This document shows, one piece after another, positions 47,600 through 59,547 of a stretch of DNA of 64,000 nt (positions are counted from its first letter, which is position 1; every line of letters starts with the position of its first letter). Position numbers and translations under genes: made by a program. Below the pieces are notes generated by a model. It saw only the letters and a program-made list of their open reading frames with translations, was not told the origin of the DNA and ran no database searches. Source of the stretch: Icerya purchasi (taxonomy: Eukaryota > Arthropoda > Insecta > Hemiptera > Monophlebidae); contig CM077115.1 in assembly GCA_039619475.1 (NCBI GenBank), positions 506,871,352 through 506,935,351 on the forward strand, read 5' to 3'.

Positions 47600-47910
47600 C
47601 AATACCATAATCTGGGTTGAAAACTTTAACGTGGCGAAGGAAAATTAGAGGATGGGATTTTTCTTAAGAAAGGAAGCGAGAAGAAGTAACAATATTAGCC
47701 GTTTCATTATCAAAGACGGCTTCAATGGCTAGGAACTCACATCAAATATCAATTCGAATGGAATGGAGGGAAGAAAGAGTACGAATGAGTGAACGTGTGC
47801 GGAGAATAATAAAGCCAGAAAAATAATCAGGAAGGGGAAAACCGATGGCCTGAAGAGCGCTCATGGAGTCGGATTCCTAAACACGCTTTCAGCTCATAAT
47901 ATTGCTCTTC
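47600..47910 (-). pseudogene. LINE family A RNase H fragment
   Basis: On the minus strand about 47870-47700 reads ESDSMSALQAIGFPLPDYF and then IRTLSSLHSIRID, continuing to EFLAIEAVFDNETANIVTSS. These correspond to the SDSxSALxAI, central and GNExAD blocks of LINE RNase H. It aligns in DNA with 60030-60240. Stops and substitutions in the WVPxHxGI block show decay. Confidence 0.7.
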
Positions 47911-49369
47911 TTTTCTCATTCCAGATTACGAATTAAATCTTATCCTTCTTTACTTTCCAATCTGATTATATATAATCTTTCTATTATGAACCCTTTCTTT
48001 CTGCTTGTTTACGAATTTCGATGCTTTCGCACTTTAAAATGCTCCACAACCTCGGACATAACCCGCTCTCGATTTTCTGCATTGCTTTCTCGTATCTACA
48101 CTTCATTCTGTTCTCTTCGCTATATTCTTGCACTTACCTCGTTTGTGAATCATGTTTTGTTCGAATTTTTGGCCTTCGCGTATAAACAATCGTCGTGCTC
48201 TTTTTGCTCTATTAAAGTTTAATACTTCCGCTTCCCTTATTAATGTTTCTTTTATCATTTCATTTCCTTCTACCTTTGTTATTCCTGTCCTCAATTTATT
48301 TTTATTCCTTATATTTAAATGTGTAAAAATTGTTCTTCGTTTTCTTTCCAATTCTGGACTAATGCAAAAGAAAAGATAAACTCCGCCTACAACGAAATTT
48401 TTTGAGCACACCATCTAATAAAGCAAAATGCATTAACAATTGCGGAATGAGTAATTACTTATTAAAACTTAAAAAGTATATGCAATTTGTGTTATGTTCA
48501 ATTCGAAAAATCGGTGAAATATTTGTCTATATTCTCATACGATGATAATCCTAATAAGGAAACAATTCATCGTGAAAATAATTCGTTTGCCGAACATGAA
48601 ATGACAAAAACGACGAAACAAGCAAGCAGGAGAGAATGACGACGTATTTAAGTGACACAAATTTCGCGGGAACTACTTGCCTTGATTTTTTAGCGTTAAT
48701 TCGAGAATTTAGAAATTTTTAAAAATAGTCTCGACAGACTGGAACAACCATTTGCAGAAAATACGCTACAGTTAGCAAAAGTGAAAAAACCAAACGCTGC
48801 ATATTCTGTTTTTATGTAAGTGTAATAAATATTCTTCCGATTTTTATTTACAAAACCGCTCTTGTGTAACTCAGATAAAAGTTATACAATAAAGGAAAGC
48901 TAACAACACTAACGATAATAACGTTACAGATAAATCGACTACCTCTGTTTTACAACGGTAACTTTCATTTTACCGCCTTTAAAGTAGTAACAGTTCAAAC
49001 GCGTTTCTTGGCGATTGAAGAAACAAGCAGAACACCTTTTTTTAAAAACTCAGATTAAACCACGTTACGACGTAATATAAAAAAATGTAGTAATTTAAAC
49101 AGAATTAATAGAAATATTAAAATAAATGGAAATTTCGAACACACTCTTATAAAAGATGAAAAAAAATAAAAAAACGCTGGCTAAATAAGATTTTCCTAAT
49201 ATTTCCTCTGTCAACCGTTATTATGAATTACCGCTTTTAAACCTCGAGACATCGATTCTACTAGTTTTTCTATTTTTAATATATTTCGATATTGTTGAAT
49301 TTTAAAAAAAGGAAAAAGAAAAAGAAAACTGAATACCGATACATCTCAAAGGGAGGATTTACAAGACGA
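47911..49369. other. Spacer, nothing firmly recognised
   Basis: Open frames at 47902-48222 (plus) and 48414-48103 (minus) overlap in opposite strands. Neither shows a known domain; they could be upstream LINE A sequence. Confidence 0.35.
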
Positions 49370-49715
49370 TTATCAGACCTACAATGTGCTATATGGAGTT
49401 GAATACTGGGCGACAACCACAAAAATGGAACAACAACTTCATGTGGCTGAAATGAAAATGTTACGCTGGTCTCTCGGGCACGCATTCCTCGACCATATCA
49501 AAAACGAGGATATAAGGGAACGCATAGGAGGTGCACCTGTACGTTTGAAATTACCGGAAGCGAGACTCCGATAGTGTACGGTCACATCATGAGAAAAACA
49601 GACAATAGCCCTGTGAGGATGTTAATGGATTATAATCCTGGAGGAAAGCGACCACGAGCAAAACCGAAAAGACGATGGATAGACACTCCGTCAACAACGA
49701 CAGATTCAGGCACAT
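49370..49715 (+). pseudogene. RTE-type LINE reverse transcriptase C-terminus
   Basis: The frame at 49386-49574 reads LYGVEYWATTTKMEQQLHVA, then EMKMLRWSLGHAFLDHIKNE and IRERIGGAPVRLKLPEARLR. After one frame change, VYGHIMRKTDNSPVRM and GGKRPRAKPKRRWID follow. LYGxExWxxxKxxExxLxxxEMxMLRWxxGxxRxDxxxNExIR and then WYGHVxR, GxRxxGRPxxRW is the C-terminal region of RTE-like LINE proteins. The catalytic palm is missing; 5'-truncated and frameshifted. Confidence 0.87.
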
Positions 49716-50205
49716 AGTTTTAACAATTATAATTAAAATTTAAATAAAAATAACAAGTTTTTGTTAGTAAAGAATTTTGCAAATGTTTTTGAACCAGAAA
49801 CTTCAAATTTTTAAAGTAAAAAGATAAATTTACCGCTAAATGTAAAATAATTGAACCATCAATTTATAACTTTTTTAAAAACAACGTAAACACTTATAGT
49901 AATTATTTTAAAATTGTATCTTACATTTTAAAGTTAAATTAAAATTTTTACAACTATTTTTCAAAAATACATATATTAATATTGGAATAATACAGAGAAG
50001 CTTGACTCCTGCACAAGGATGATATGTGAAATCGTGAAGCGTTGCATATTTTTATTACTTTTCTTCATGCATATAATCGTTAATTTTCTTTTCTTATTTT
50101 ATAAAAAATTTTCAAAAATACATATACTAAAAGCACGTTTTTATTACTTTTCTTCATGCATGTAATCGTTATATTTTTTCCTTTATTTTGTAACAATTTT
50201 CAAAG
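49716..50205. other. Spacer, nothing recognised
   Basis: A 50-base stretch at 50040-50110 recurs in altered form at 50135-50200 (TTTTTATTACTTTTCTTCAT followed by GCATGTAATCGTTA), a local duplication. Confidence 0.45.
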
Positions 50206-50213
50206 AATACATA

Positions 50214-50477
50214 CAAGGGCGTCGCTAGCCGATGAGTCAGGGAGGGGCAAGATGATAGAAAGAGGATATGAGTTATAAGAAAAATAAAATTTATAAGTTG
50301 TAAAGGTTTTATATTTTATTAAATAAGAATAAAATCTTAATTAAAACATAAGTTTTGCGAATTGTCAATGATTACGCGCCTATGAATAACTCATCAATGC
50401 CAGTTGATTAAAAAGTTTCAAGGCTCCAGGGGGGGGGGGCAGCTTCCCCTCCCTGCCCTCCGCTAGCGACGCTCATG
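50214..50477 (-). mobile_element. hAT-type MITE, copy 2
   Basis: Ends CAAGGGCGTCGCTAGC and the inverse of CATGAGCGTCGCTAGC are bounded by an exact 8-bp duplication AATACATA (50206-50213 and 50478-50485). The interior is the reverse complement of the copy at 20955-21224 with moderate divergence. Confidence 0.93.
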
Positions 50478-50485
50478 AATACATA

Positions 50486-51999
50486 TATACTAAGATTATT
50501 TCCGAATTCCACTAATTACAAAAATTACTTACATTCAATTTGAAGTATTTTAACACCGAAAAATTACAAATTTTTACCTATATGTTTTGTAATTTTTTAA
50601 TAAGATATAAAATAGATTTATCCTTAAATTCGAAGTATTTTAGCATTCAAAAATTACAAATTTGTATATTTTTCCATTTTTCAATAATATATAAAATAAA
50701 TTTATCGATAATTCTTCGTGCGATTGAACTAAACAACGACAACATTGTACGTAGTAACATGAACTAAACTGGAGCGGCTTATCTAGGACTTTACTAAATT
50801 TTTTTTGTTACCAAAATAAATGTTATTAAAATAATAAGGCTACAATCCTTATGCTTTTATTTCGTTGTAGTGTTACGTTACTGCCTGGTGATCATCGCAG
50901 GTGTGAATCACGATCCTATTATTGTTGTGTTTGTTGTTCGAACGTAATGATTGCTAGCGGGCCTGTGCACTGATGTTGATCTTATTTTGTTTTACAGTAA
51001 TGTCTGAACGTCGTAGACCGAGATTGTGTTTTAGTTTAATTTGAAATATTTCGTTATCTTATTTAATTAACGTTGATCAATCTTTAAATGTCACTTTTTA
51101 AATTAGTCATGAATTTGGATTATTTTCCGTTTGCCGAAGTTTATTTTGTGTTTGTGTTATATGTAGATTAGTTAATTGTTGTCTTTACGTGAACTGATTG
51201 ACTCATGTTTGTTTTTACGCCGGGACTTTGGTTTTCCGAAGAAGTTAATGAAATATCGCTTGCTAATGTATGTGAAAGTGTCAACACGTTTCCATATCAA
51301 AAAAAAAAAAAAAAACGTGGTTCTTTCATATTGATCTACGCCGTTGGCGATGTTGAATTTGGCAAATATAAAAAGATACGAAATCACTTCAGGAAACCAT
51401 CTAAGATTAGAATACTAAAATCATCATAAATATATCTACATGTTTAATTTACCAGTTGAGAACACGCTCGCTTATGAGCTCGGTATCATCGTAAAAAAAG
51501 AGAAAATACAGCACGTGGTTTATCTAGTGTAATCCTTATCAGCCAGTGAATTATCGTCTTAGTTTGTTTACATTTATATTACTTGATATATTTATATTTT
51601 ACGTAGTGTGTTCCGTGTTTGAAATTGATCACCCCTCTCCAATTCTGTTATTACTGTTTTCCATGGATTCCCCCATTATTGTTACTGGAATTTCGTATAA
51701 AAAATATAAAACAAGTTACGTTAAAGTAATTTGGAACAAAAAACAAACATAACAAATTTAAATGTATAAACGATACATACTACTTAGAAACATTTTCGAG
51801 CAATTTGATAATACATATTATAAAACCACACAAAATGTGTGATCAGAACAAACTCGAAAAACACGTTAAGTCAATATGAAAACAGAATGTATGTATAGAT
51901 CAAATTTTTAAAGAATGTTTAATCGCTTTCGTTTATTACAAAGCACAATGTAACCTCCACTCTAGTTTAGACTTTAATAAGAATGGAGTCTGTTTATTG
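50486..51999. other. Spacer, nothing recognised
   Basis: Frames at 51205-51429 and 51546-51752 (plus) have no recognised domain and contain a poly-A-derived lysine run in the first case; taken as chance or unidentifiable. Confidence 0.35.
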
Positions 52000-53200
52000 A
52001 CGGATATTAGGCAGCATTAGACATCGCCGGGCAATAAATTGTTGCTCGAACGGTAACTCTCGAGTTCCAGACACCTCAATACGTCCAGGAACCCATACAA
52101 AAATAATACCCTGCAGCTTTTCTTTGAAAAGTCAACTAAGATCTGTTGGATTTGACCAACATGTGGATTTTTGGGCTGGGTGCTCGGCACGGTTTTGATG
52201 TCACTTAGTCTGTGATTAAACTTTTACGGGCGTCAATCAGTCGCGTATAAGCGCTACAAATAATAAAAGATATCATGTAGTTCGGCATCCAGTATTATGC
52301 GCCGGTAGTCGAAAGCAGTGAATCGAGCCAGTCACTTCAAACGAACACGCTGTTGGCACTCAGTGTGATGGTATATCGGCTTTAGCACTATTAGTATACA
52401 CACGATCTATGCACCTATCAATAAGCAGAATAATTATTTAGAGAAAACATCGTTGGGGCAGCTTAATTAAGTTCGGGAAAGTAAGGATATATTTATATTA
52501 ACTTGTTAAAGATTCGACGGTGCCAAAATGTTTATAAATTTTAAGTTGTTTTGTTGTAAAAACGCAAGAATCCCTAGCTAGGAATCATTATAACTCTGGA
52601 TTAAAGGAGATTAGAGATGTGATCGGTTATGCCCACATAGCCAGTAATGGTAACGTGATTAGAAAAATAATTATTTTTTATTACGCTAGAGGTGGGACAT
52701 CAGGAAAGGCGCACGAAGGGATGAAGATGAACAGGGCCTAACGATTATTTCAGAACAGACTATTTGAGAGGTATTTTAAAGTGGAAACGAACTTCAGACA
52801 TCTGATTTTTATGTTAGCCACAAGAAGTTGTCTGAATCAAATAGGATACCAATTAGACGTTTGGTCTAATGAGAAAAGGTGAGTTATAAGGTTTTAAGGA
52901 TATACCTGGGGTACTTTGACGCCCTTTAAACAAGTCTAGGCAAACACGGTTTTCGATAGGGAAAAAATTAAAGTAGTTTTATAGCTGAAGCGGATTGTTT
53001 TTTCGATAATGTTTTGAGCAGAGGTAGAGAGATTGGTTAGTAAGGATACGTTGAAGTGATCGATGAAAAGCCGAGCGAAAACGAGTAGTTCGATACAGTG
53101 CGTTATATCATTTATATATAATATAAATAAGGCTGCGCCTAAGATTCTTGTGGAATTCTATTCTCCAATGGAAATATCCGTAATGTTATACCATTCTTCC
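52000..53200 (-). pseudogene. LINE reverse transcriptase and RNase H, decayed
   Basis: On the minus strand about 53147-53094 reads RILGAALFILYINDITH, the LGPxLFxLYINDI motif before the catalytic FADD. The FADD itself is lost: ARLFIDHFNVSLL follows. Then FSYKTTLIFSLSKTVFA (the W..K......S..KT region) and ILFDSDNFLWLT (LG..FD..L.W) appear. Farther on, about 52130-52020 reads IIFVWVPGRIEVSG, the WVPGHxGIxGNE block of RNase H. RT then RNase H in this order marks an I/Jockey/R1-like LINE. Stops and frameshifts are numerous. The 5' side is cut at the palindrome-ended element at 53206. Confidence 0.78.
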
Positions 53201-53205
53201 TTATT

Positions 53206-53678
53206 GGAACGAAGTTCTTTTACGCGGCTTGTCGGTAGGAGTAAACTGGCAGAAAAGGCGAGGTCACGAAAATCGCGTTATCATCGTCCTCCAGGCAACG
53301 TTCACTCTCGTTCTCTTTCACTCTGTCTCTTTCTATTATATATGGGTGTGTGTGTGTGTGTGTGTGCGTGCGTTTCGGCGAGTATCAAGATTTGAGCAGC
53401 AAGCATTGAGCGCAGTCAGCTGTATAAGCTCAATTCTAAACACGTGTACATTTTATTGAATTTGAAAATTGGCGCGTTATTTTTGTGCGACGTTACCACA
53501 CTTCGACGAGTCTGATGATTTATTTATTGTTTTTGTTTTAATTAATTCATACGGGATTTATATATTGTGTCATTTTTTATCGTAAACTTTATGAATGACT
53601 TTATACTTGTATATCTACCAAAAATTGAAAGGAACTTCGTTCCTACCGGGTGTTCCCCTCTAGACACCACTTCTCTTG
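53206..53678 (+). mobile_element. Palindrome-ended repeat family, copy A
   Basis: Begins GGAACGAAGTTCTTTTAC and ends GGAACTTCGTTCC at 53631-53643, followed by 35 more bases shared with the copy at 47046-47553. A (GT)n tract at 53345-53366 is longer than in the other copy. No protein coding region; the two short plus frames across it are chance. The class is not determined. Confidence 0.82.
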
Positions 53679-53693
53679 TTTATTTATTCTTTT

Positions 53694-54663
53694 CAGTTCT
53701 TTTTTTTTTTTTCTAGAAATATTTCTCCTACGAAGCGTATAATCTAAAAATGCTTTCAAAGGTGCTCAATCAGATTGAGATCGAACTTTATGAGGAAGTT
53801 TCATGCACTTTTGGACAACTGTACAGACAGCATAAATGTGAATTGTCAATCTAATGCTTTTTGTCATTGATAGAACTTGTAATCATTTTTGAAGCGAAAA
53901 ATTTTTAATGCTTTTGTACAAATTCCGTTCTAATACGTTGGCATACAAATTAGAATTCATCGCTCAATAAATACTAATTTACCAATGATACATCCCTAAA
54001 CTATAACATATCTGCCCAGCGTGTTTTACTACATGGTGTAGGCTATGTTTATTCAATTTGTATTTACCGCTAAACCTTTTTCAACATCCGTTTTTTCCAA
54101 AAGCATTAATTTTCATCCGAGAAAATTACTTTATTCCCAGTAGTTTATATCGGCTTTAACAAACTTGCGAGAAAAGTTCAATCGTTTTTTACATTTCATT
54201 TGACTTACACCGTGCACAGTTTTTTCTCATATGTTCTTGAGTTCAGACCATGTAATAACACGGCGTACTTACTTTTCTATCTCATAAATCATTTGCGAAG
54301 CTTACTAGTAGTTTTTATGGAGCAATAATTTCCACGGGTTGCTTTTGCTAAAACTCGCTGCGAACACCGTTTATCGCAAATAGTTGAGAAATTGATGGCC
54401 TAGCTTTTCGACAAGTCTATTCTATTTTCTAATTTGAATTGTACGACTTTTTTGACGATATACAATAACTTTTGCGGTATGATTAATTTGTAGAATAATT
54501 AACATTACATTTTAGCAACAGTACTATACTAGCGAATTTTTTCGGCGTACGCCTTCTTTTAAATTTTTACTTGTAGTTCCAAATTCTTTTTAGTTAAAAA
54601 AAAAATTTTATAAATATTTTGCGTAAGTTGAATTTCATTAATTTTTGAAAAATACTTTAACTG
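53694..54663 (-). mobile_element. Tc1-like transposon relic
   Basis: The right end inverts to CAGTTAAAGTATTTTTCAAA, typical of Tc1-group terminal repeats. A T-rich left end starting CAGTTCTTTT lies at 53694. Minus-strand pieces: IFSDEN (first aspartate, about 54127-54108), VGKLVFIE, a decayed region where DN.PKH is expected, and FDLNLIEHL (SPDLNPIEHLW pattern, about 53790-53763). Highly degraded and shorter than a 1.6-kb full element. Confidence 0.65.
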
Positions 54664-54787
54664 CTGAAGCATCCTTTTCCCACAATACAAGTAAAAACCA
54701 ATGGCATTCCCCAATATCCCTATTTTTTGATTTCTCTTCTACGTTAAAGCTCTCTAATGCCACTAGAAAATGCTCTTTCTAATATTT

Positions 54788-54788
54788 A

Positions 54789-54825
<37 letters not shown>
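54788..54825. repeat. (CT)n then (TA)n microsatellite
   Basis: CT repeat 54788-54803 continuing into TA repeat 54803-54825. Confidence 0.95.
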
Positions 54826-54915
54826 TTCTCCTCCTGAATCATCGTCTGCTGTCCCTACTCTTCGTTCTTTTGATCCTTCTTTGATTAATCTTACCTTAAA
54901 TATCAGTCCAATAAT

Positions 54916-55287
54916 CTTCTTCTTTATAATGCCATACTTAACTCCTGAGCATCGGCGACTACCTATTCGTACATCTCAGCCGTACAGATATAGATAATGT
55001 ACTAGACAATTGTTATACGCAACGCAAGTGTACACGCGCAACACTTCGTTCGGAACTGATAGTAGTCGCTTGTTATCGCGCTACAAGTGCAGTCCTGTGT
55101 GTGTCTGCTGTGTACTAACTAGCGCGCATATGATGTTGTACGTGGTGGTTTGCCATTGCCTTCCACGTGATTATTAGCGAGTATTTAATTTAATTCTTTG
55201 TAATAAGTTCTGTCATCGCCCGGGATTGAACCTGTGACCTCCGTAACGAAAGACAAGCGTTCTAGCAACTAGGCTATCGCGACGAGT
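54916..55287 (-). mobile_element. tRNA-derived SINE, copy 3, with target duplication
   Basis: On the minus strand it starts CTCGTCGCGATAGCCTAGTT (A-box-like) and has a good B-box GGTTCAATCCC. It continues with AAATACTCGCTAATAATCAC and GTGGAAGGCAATGGCAAACC, and ends with GAATAGGTAGTCGCCGATGC and a tail of A and G. AGTCCAATAAT flanks both sides exactly (54905-54915 and 55288-55298), an 11-bp target duplication that fixes both boundaries at 372 bp. This is the best preserved of the three copies. Confidence 0.93.
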
Positions 55288-55298
55288 AGTCCAATAAT

Positions 55299-56394
55299 AC
55301 CTCTTGTAAATTCGTTTCGCTATTTAGGAATCTTTCCTAACAGCCGCCTTCCATAATCACATTTCTATCCTGTCTTAAAATGATCAATTTGTTAAAAACT
55401 CTCTTTCGTACTAATTGAAGAGGCGACCCCTGTATCCTCCTCATGTTTTATAAATCCTCTATTCGCTCTGTCCTGGATTACTATTTCTATGGCAATTCTT
55501 TCAGGTCTCTTCTTTCAAAATTAAATGGTATTCAAATGTCTTAAAAATAGGAGAACAAAAACCTACTAGCTAAGAAGAAGCGTATAAAGTGATATTCGAT
55601 TAATTTAACAATCTTAAGAAATTAAAGTTGGAGCGATTCTGAAGGAACTGTTCAATCGCCGGAAGTTTTCACGTTTATTTTGCCTTCGACTAGTTTTATT
55701 CTTAAGAATAATTACGTTTTTTCGGCCGTTCTTGGATTCTCCGCACCACTTATGGGCGAACTGTACAGGAATGGTGAATCGTTTGTCCCTTTCAATAATT
55801 CATAATAGGAGGCTTCTTTTGAAATGCTAAAAACTCGATATACGCTGCTTTGTCCTACACGGACCGTCATCGCACGTTGCCATGGTTAGGCCCACATAAA
55901 AATTAACACACTCCATTGATCCGCATGAAACTCGTTACACATACTAACCTTTTCAGAAATTTTGAATCGATCAGTGCAGCTATTCTCGAGTTACAAAGGC
56001 GAGAAACTTCCTGGTCGACTGCTTTTGTATATTAAAGCTGAAGTTTTGTTGCTGAATATGTTTCTTTTCTTTTTTTGAATTATTTCCGTAAAACTATATT
56101 TTGTTATTAACATTTTCGTAATTATTCGTTATTTTATTATGAATTTTTAAATTTACAAAATTATTTCCACGATTTTTATCGTATTTTAAAAATTGAAATA
56201 GACATTTTATAAAATTCATTGAAAATGTTCTGATTTCAAATATTTGGGAATATAAATCGATGATCACTGAACTGGAAAAAGCAAATACAAGTTTTAAATT
56301 CGAAAATAAGACAGACAATTCCAGTTTTATATAAATTAAAGCAAGTGCTGTCTTATAAAACACTACGTATATACTACAATTTAATAATTATGTC
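55299..56394. other. Spacer, nothing recognised
   Basis: A GC-richer segment at about 55735-56015 looks repeat-derived but was not assigned. Confidence 0.35.
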
Positions 56395-56825
56395 TAGAAT
56401 TCTATATGGAATCCAAATATGGGGAGAGGCTAAGAAAACGGAAATCAATAAAATTGGTAAAATTCAAAAAAGGTGCCTGAAACTTATACTATATCCTATC
56501 GGAAGCGAAGCGACTCGAGATTAACATGGTGGAAGGAAAATAATGAAATGTTTCCCAAGATGTACTACTACTATTACAGGTCACTTGAATATAATAGCAT
56601 CAATAGAAAGTTACCAACTAGGCAAAAAACTCGAATAACAAGAAATCAAAATAATATATATTACATTTATCCTAGAGGGTCTAATCTACGAATTGGATAA
56701 CATAGGTGATATTCGGTTTTAATTAAAATAATGAGTAATATTCCCAATCACATTTTAAACGAAAACAGTATTGGTGTATGGAAAAAGGAAGTAGCGAAAT
56801 GGCTGAAGGAATGGTGTAAGGAATA
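56395..56825 (+). pseudogene. CR1/Jockey-like LINE reverse transcriptase C-terminus
   Basis: The frame near 56391 reads MSRILYGIQIWGEAKKTEIN, then KIGKIQKRCLKLIL (LLYGIxxWG, LxKxQKRxLRLI). After a frame change, KLPTRQKTRITRNQN appears. It ends near 56825 with IPNHILNENSIGVWKKEVAK followed by WLKEWCKE and a stop, matching the LPxxI.....FKxxLKxxL end of these proteins. The catalytic domain is missing; 5'-truncated relic. Confidence 0.75.
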
Positions 56826-58654
56826 AAAAACCAAACTAGGTCATAATTCTTTCCATTCAGATAATTCAATTATGCAACTATTTGAATATATATTTTCTTC
56901 TGTAATTCTAGCGTCTTTCCTTTTCCAATACTTTTCTATTACTTAAAGAAGAGTAAGTGTGTGTACTGAATACATAAACAACATTTATGTTTGGTGTGTA
57001 TGCTTAACTAGAGTGAAAGCGTATATTATTATAAATATTTATAAGACATATTAATTAAGGCGTATTTATTTCGATTTCGTTCAATACGTATGAATAATTT
57101 TGTAATGTATATAAACTGAATAAACGATAATAAGAGAGTCGGGCACTCTCACACAACGGGCATACTTGCCCTGTGAGACCACAACTTTGTTTAAAAAAAA
57201 AAAGAAAAAAAAAAGTTCAGCCGGCCATACTATTGCCGCAAATTGGACATCTGTAAAATTAAGAATTGAGAAACAATGGAACAGTGAAAATCTACTAGAC
57301 AATTAGCGATAGAAACAAATTTTTTGGAATAGCGCATTTTATTTTAATTTTTTTTTTTTTTTGTTTTTGGCTCGGCGAGAGTCTTTTTACGTATGTATTT
57401 CATAAGTCAGGTAGTATTTAAATTGAAATATTAAAGAAGACGGAACTAATACATAATAATAAACTTCCCAGGGATTTACCATCTTGGTATTTTAATTTAT
57501 TAATTTTCATATATTTACAATCGATAATTGCAATTCACTAGGTCAGAAGTCAAAGACCACCTACACAACTCAGCATAATAAATTCTACTGACAATAAGTT
57601 ATTTTAACTTTTTTTTTATGTATGTATTTATTAACATACGATACAAAAATTATGTCGGCAATGGCACGATTATGTACATGAATTTGCATACACTGAATCA
57701 AAATTTCGATTTTACTCAATAGTTGTGTATCTCGTACTTGGTCAAGTATTATCTGTACGGTTAAAAATGTTTTTTTTTTTTTTGTTTTTTTGTAAATGAC
57801 ATCATTTAATAATAGCGTAACTTGATGCGACGATCATACCACTCAACAGTTGCCACCATTCCCAGCGAAACTGTTTATTAATTGTATTAAACCGCATGCT
57901 TTCTTTTTAATTATCTTACAACTTTTAATGTTCTGTAATTTTATTTTGCTTTTTTATCTTGTTTTTCCGCATAAAAAAAGATTTTGCGGTACATTTCATT
58001 TTAGCAGTTTCTCTATCTTTGAATTTACGCGCTTACATGTTAATATTAAACGATTAAATTCTGGAAATTTACGATTTATTTAAAATCAGAGAAGTACTCA
58101 CCGTTTCGATAGAATTAACGCAAGAAAAATTGGCTTACTCGAACGAAATGAAGACCAGCGTTATTTTTTCTGAGATGATTACTTTTTTATCAGATTGATC
58201 GACCTTTATCTCGCTTATACAGTGAGATAATTATAATGACAAAAAAGTACTTACCAAGATTCCATTTCTAGACTACCACTTCTTAATATTAATCGTGTTT
58301 TTCTCTTTTAAAGAACATTCTGGTCCCAGCTACGCCGTACTTTATTAAATCGGTTTTTTAGTAAATAATTTACACCACACCTGTTTCAGATTTCTGTTTT
58401 AATCTGGTACAAGACGGAATTACGATTTTCTTTATCCTTTTTTCCGTTTTTTTTTTTTTTTTTTGTTTTCGTTGTCATCCAGGTACCCACACCCAGAAAC
58501 AAAAAGTTGATGAGAATTTCAATTTTAAAATTTTGAAACGCCTTTGGTAAAAATAAATTAAAACATTCTTTAGCGGCTTTTTTCATAGTAACAATTTCTC
58601 TGGAAGATCAATTAGCATTTATTCGAATTACCAATACCAGATTTTTAGCGATAA
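56826..58654. other. Spacer with simple repeats
   Basis: Poly-T/poly-A runs at 57187-57213, 57348-57362, 57770-57790 and 58447-58464. At about 58468-58500, GTCATCCAGGTACCCACACC resembles the minus-strand LINE A terminus; weak. No gene supported. Confidence 0.35.
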
Positions 58655-58903
58655 ATGGCCGCGAGTTTCATAGAAAATGGTTGTACGGGTAATTTTTATG
58701 ATTGGCCTAATCTTTTACTTTTTGTTTCGGTCAACCGAGTTAGATGGCAACAAACCTATCAAGGTGTTACGGTGTACACAACGGGATGGTGTTTTCTCAT
58801 TGACCGCATTACGTATGATGATGCTAATGAGGACAGTTTTTCGTTGCGCAGAATCGGCACAGGATCAGTGAAAGTCATTGTATGCAACGAGCATAACGGT
58901 TAA
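58655..58903 (+). other. Unrecognised 82-codon open frame
   Basis: The stretch is less AT-rich than its flanks and open from ATG at 58655 to TAA at 58903 (MAASFIENGCTGNFYDWPN start). A second plus frame is open over most of the same region, and the minus strand also reads through with few stops, so composition alone may explain it. No domain, splice context or terminal repeat was recognised. Confidence 0.2.
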
Positions 58904-59547
58904 TTATAGACAGCGCGAAACAACTTTTTCGGGCTACAACAGTTCCGTATTTTTTTTTTTTTCTTAGACTCTAACCTCAAATTCCACCCATTGTCTGTTC
59001 CTTTCAATTATTAATCTTAATTGTATGTTATACTATGATTATACCAATATCCTACTTCTTCTTACAAAATCATAGATTGCGTGGTATGTAATCGGTAGTG
59101 AAAGGATATAATTCATATTATATGGACACGGGATATTCAGTAATAATAATGCACGATGGAGATCAGAAGTGTTACACTTTGAGCAATATTCACGCTCGGC
59201 AATGAAATTCGAACGGACTTCTTTCGCTTGACACAGGCTATACTCGCTACTCGCTAGGAAACAAATGGTAAAGAAAGGGCGAAACGGCGAACATGATGAA
59301 TCAGATTTAGAAATTTACATTTATTTACCAGAGAAGTGTACCCGACAGAAATTGCTGAAAGCCAATGACTTTTACACATTAAGCATAAACCTAGGGTGAA
59401 CGGTGTAGTTTTTTGTCGTATAAAGGTTTCACAATGTGTCGAGGCACTGAATAGATTTTTTAACTTCTTACGTTTTTTGTAGGCACCGTGAAAGTTTTTT
59501 TTAATAGAATACTGAATCGAGGAAAGTCGTTGTTTTTTCTACCCCCC

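Noticed and set aside
48103..48414. Charged 103-codon minus-strand protein
   Set aside because: The plus strand is open over the same bases and no domain was recognised; it probably belongs to LINE-derived DNA next to 47600-47910.
58655..58903. Small host gene of 82 codons
   Set aside because: Several frames are open across the same stretch and no domain or splice context supports one; kept only as an unrecognised frame.
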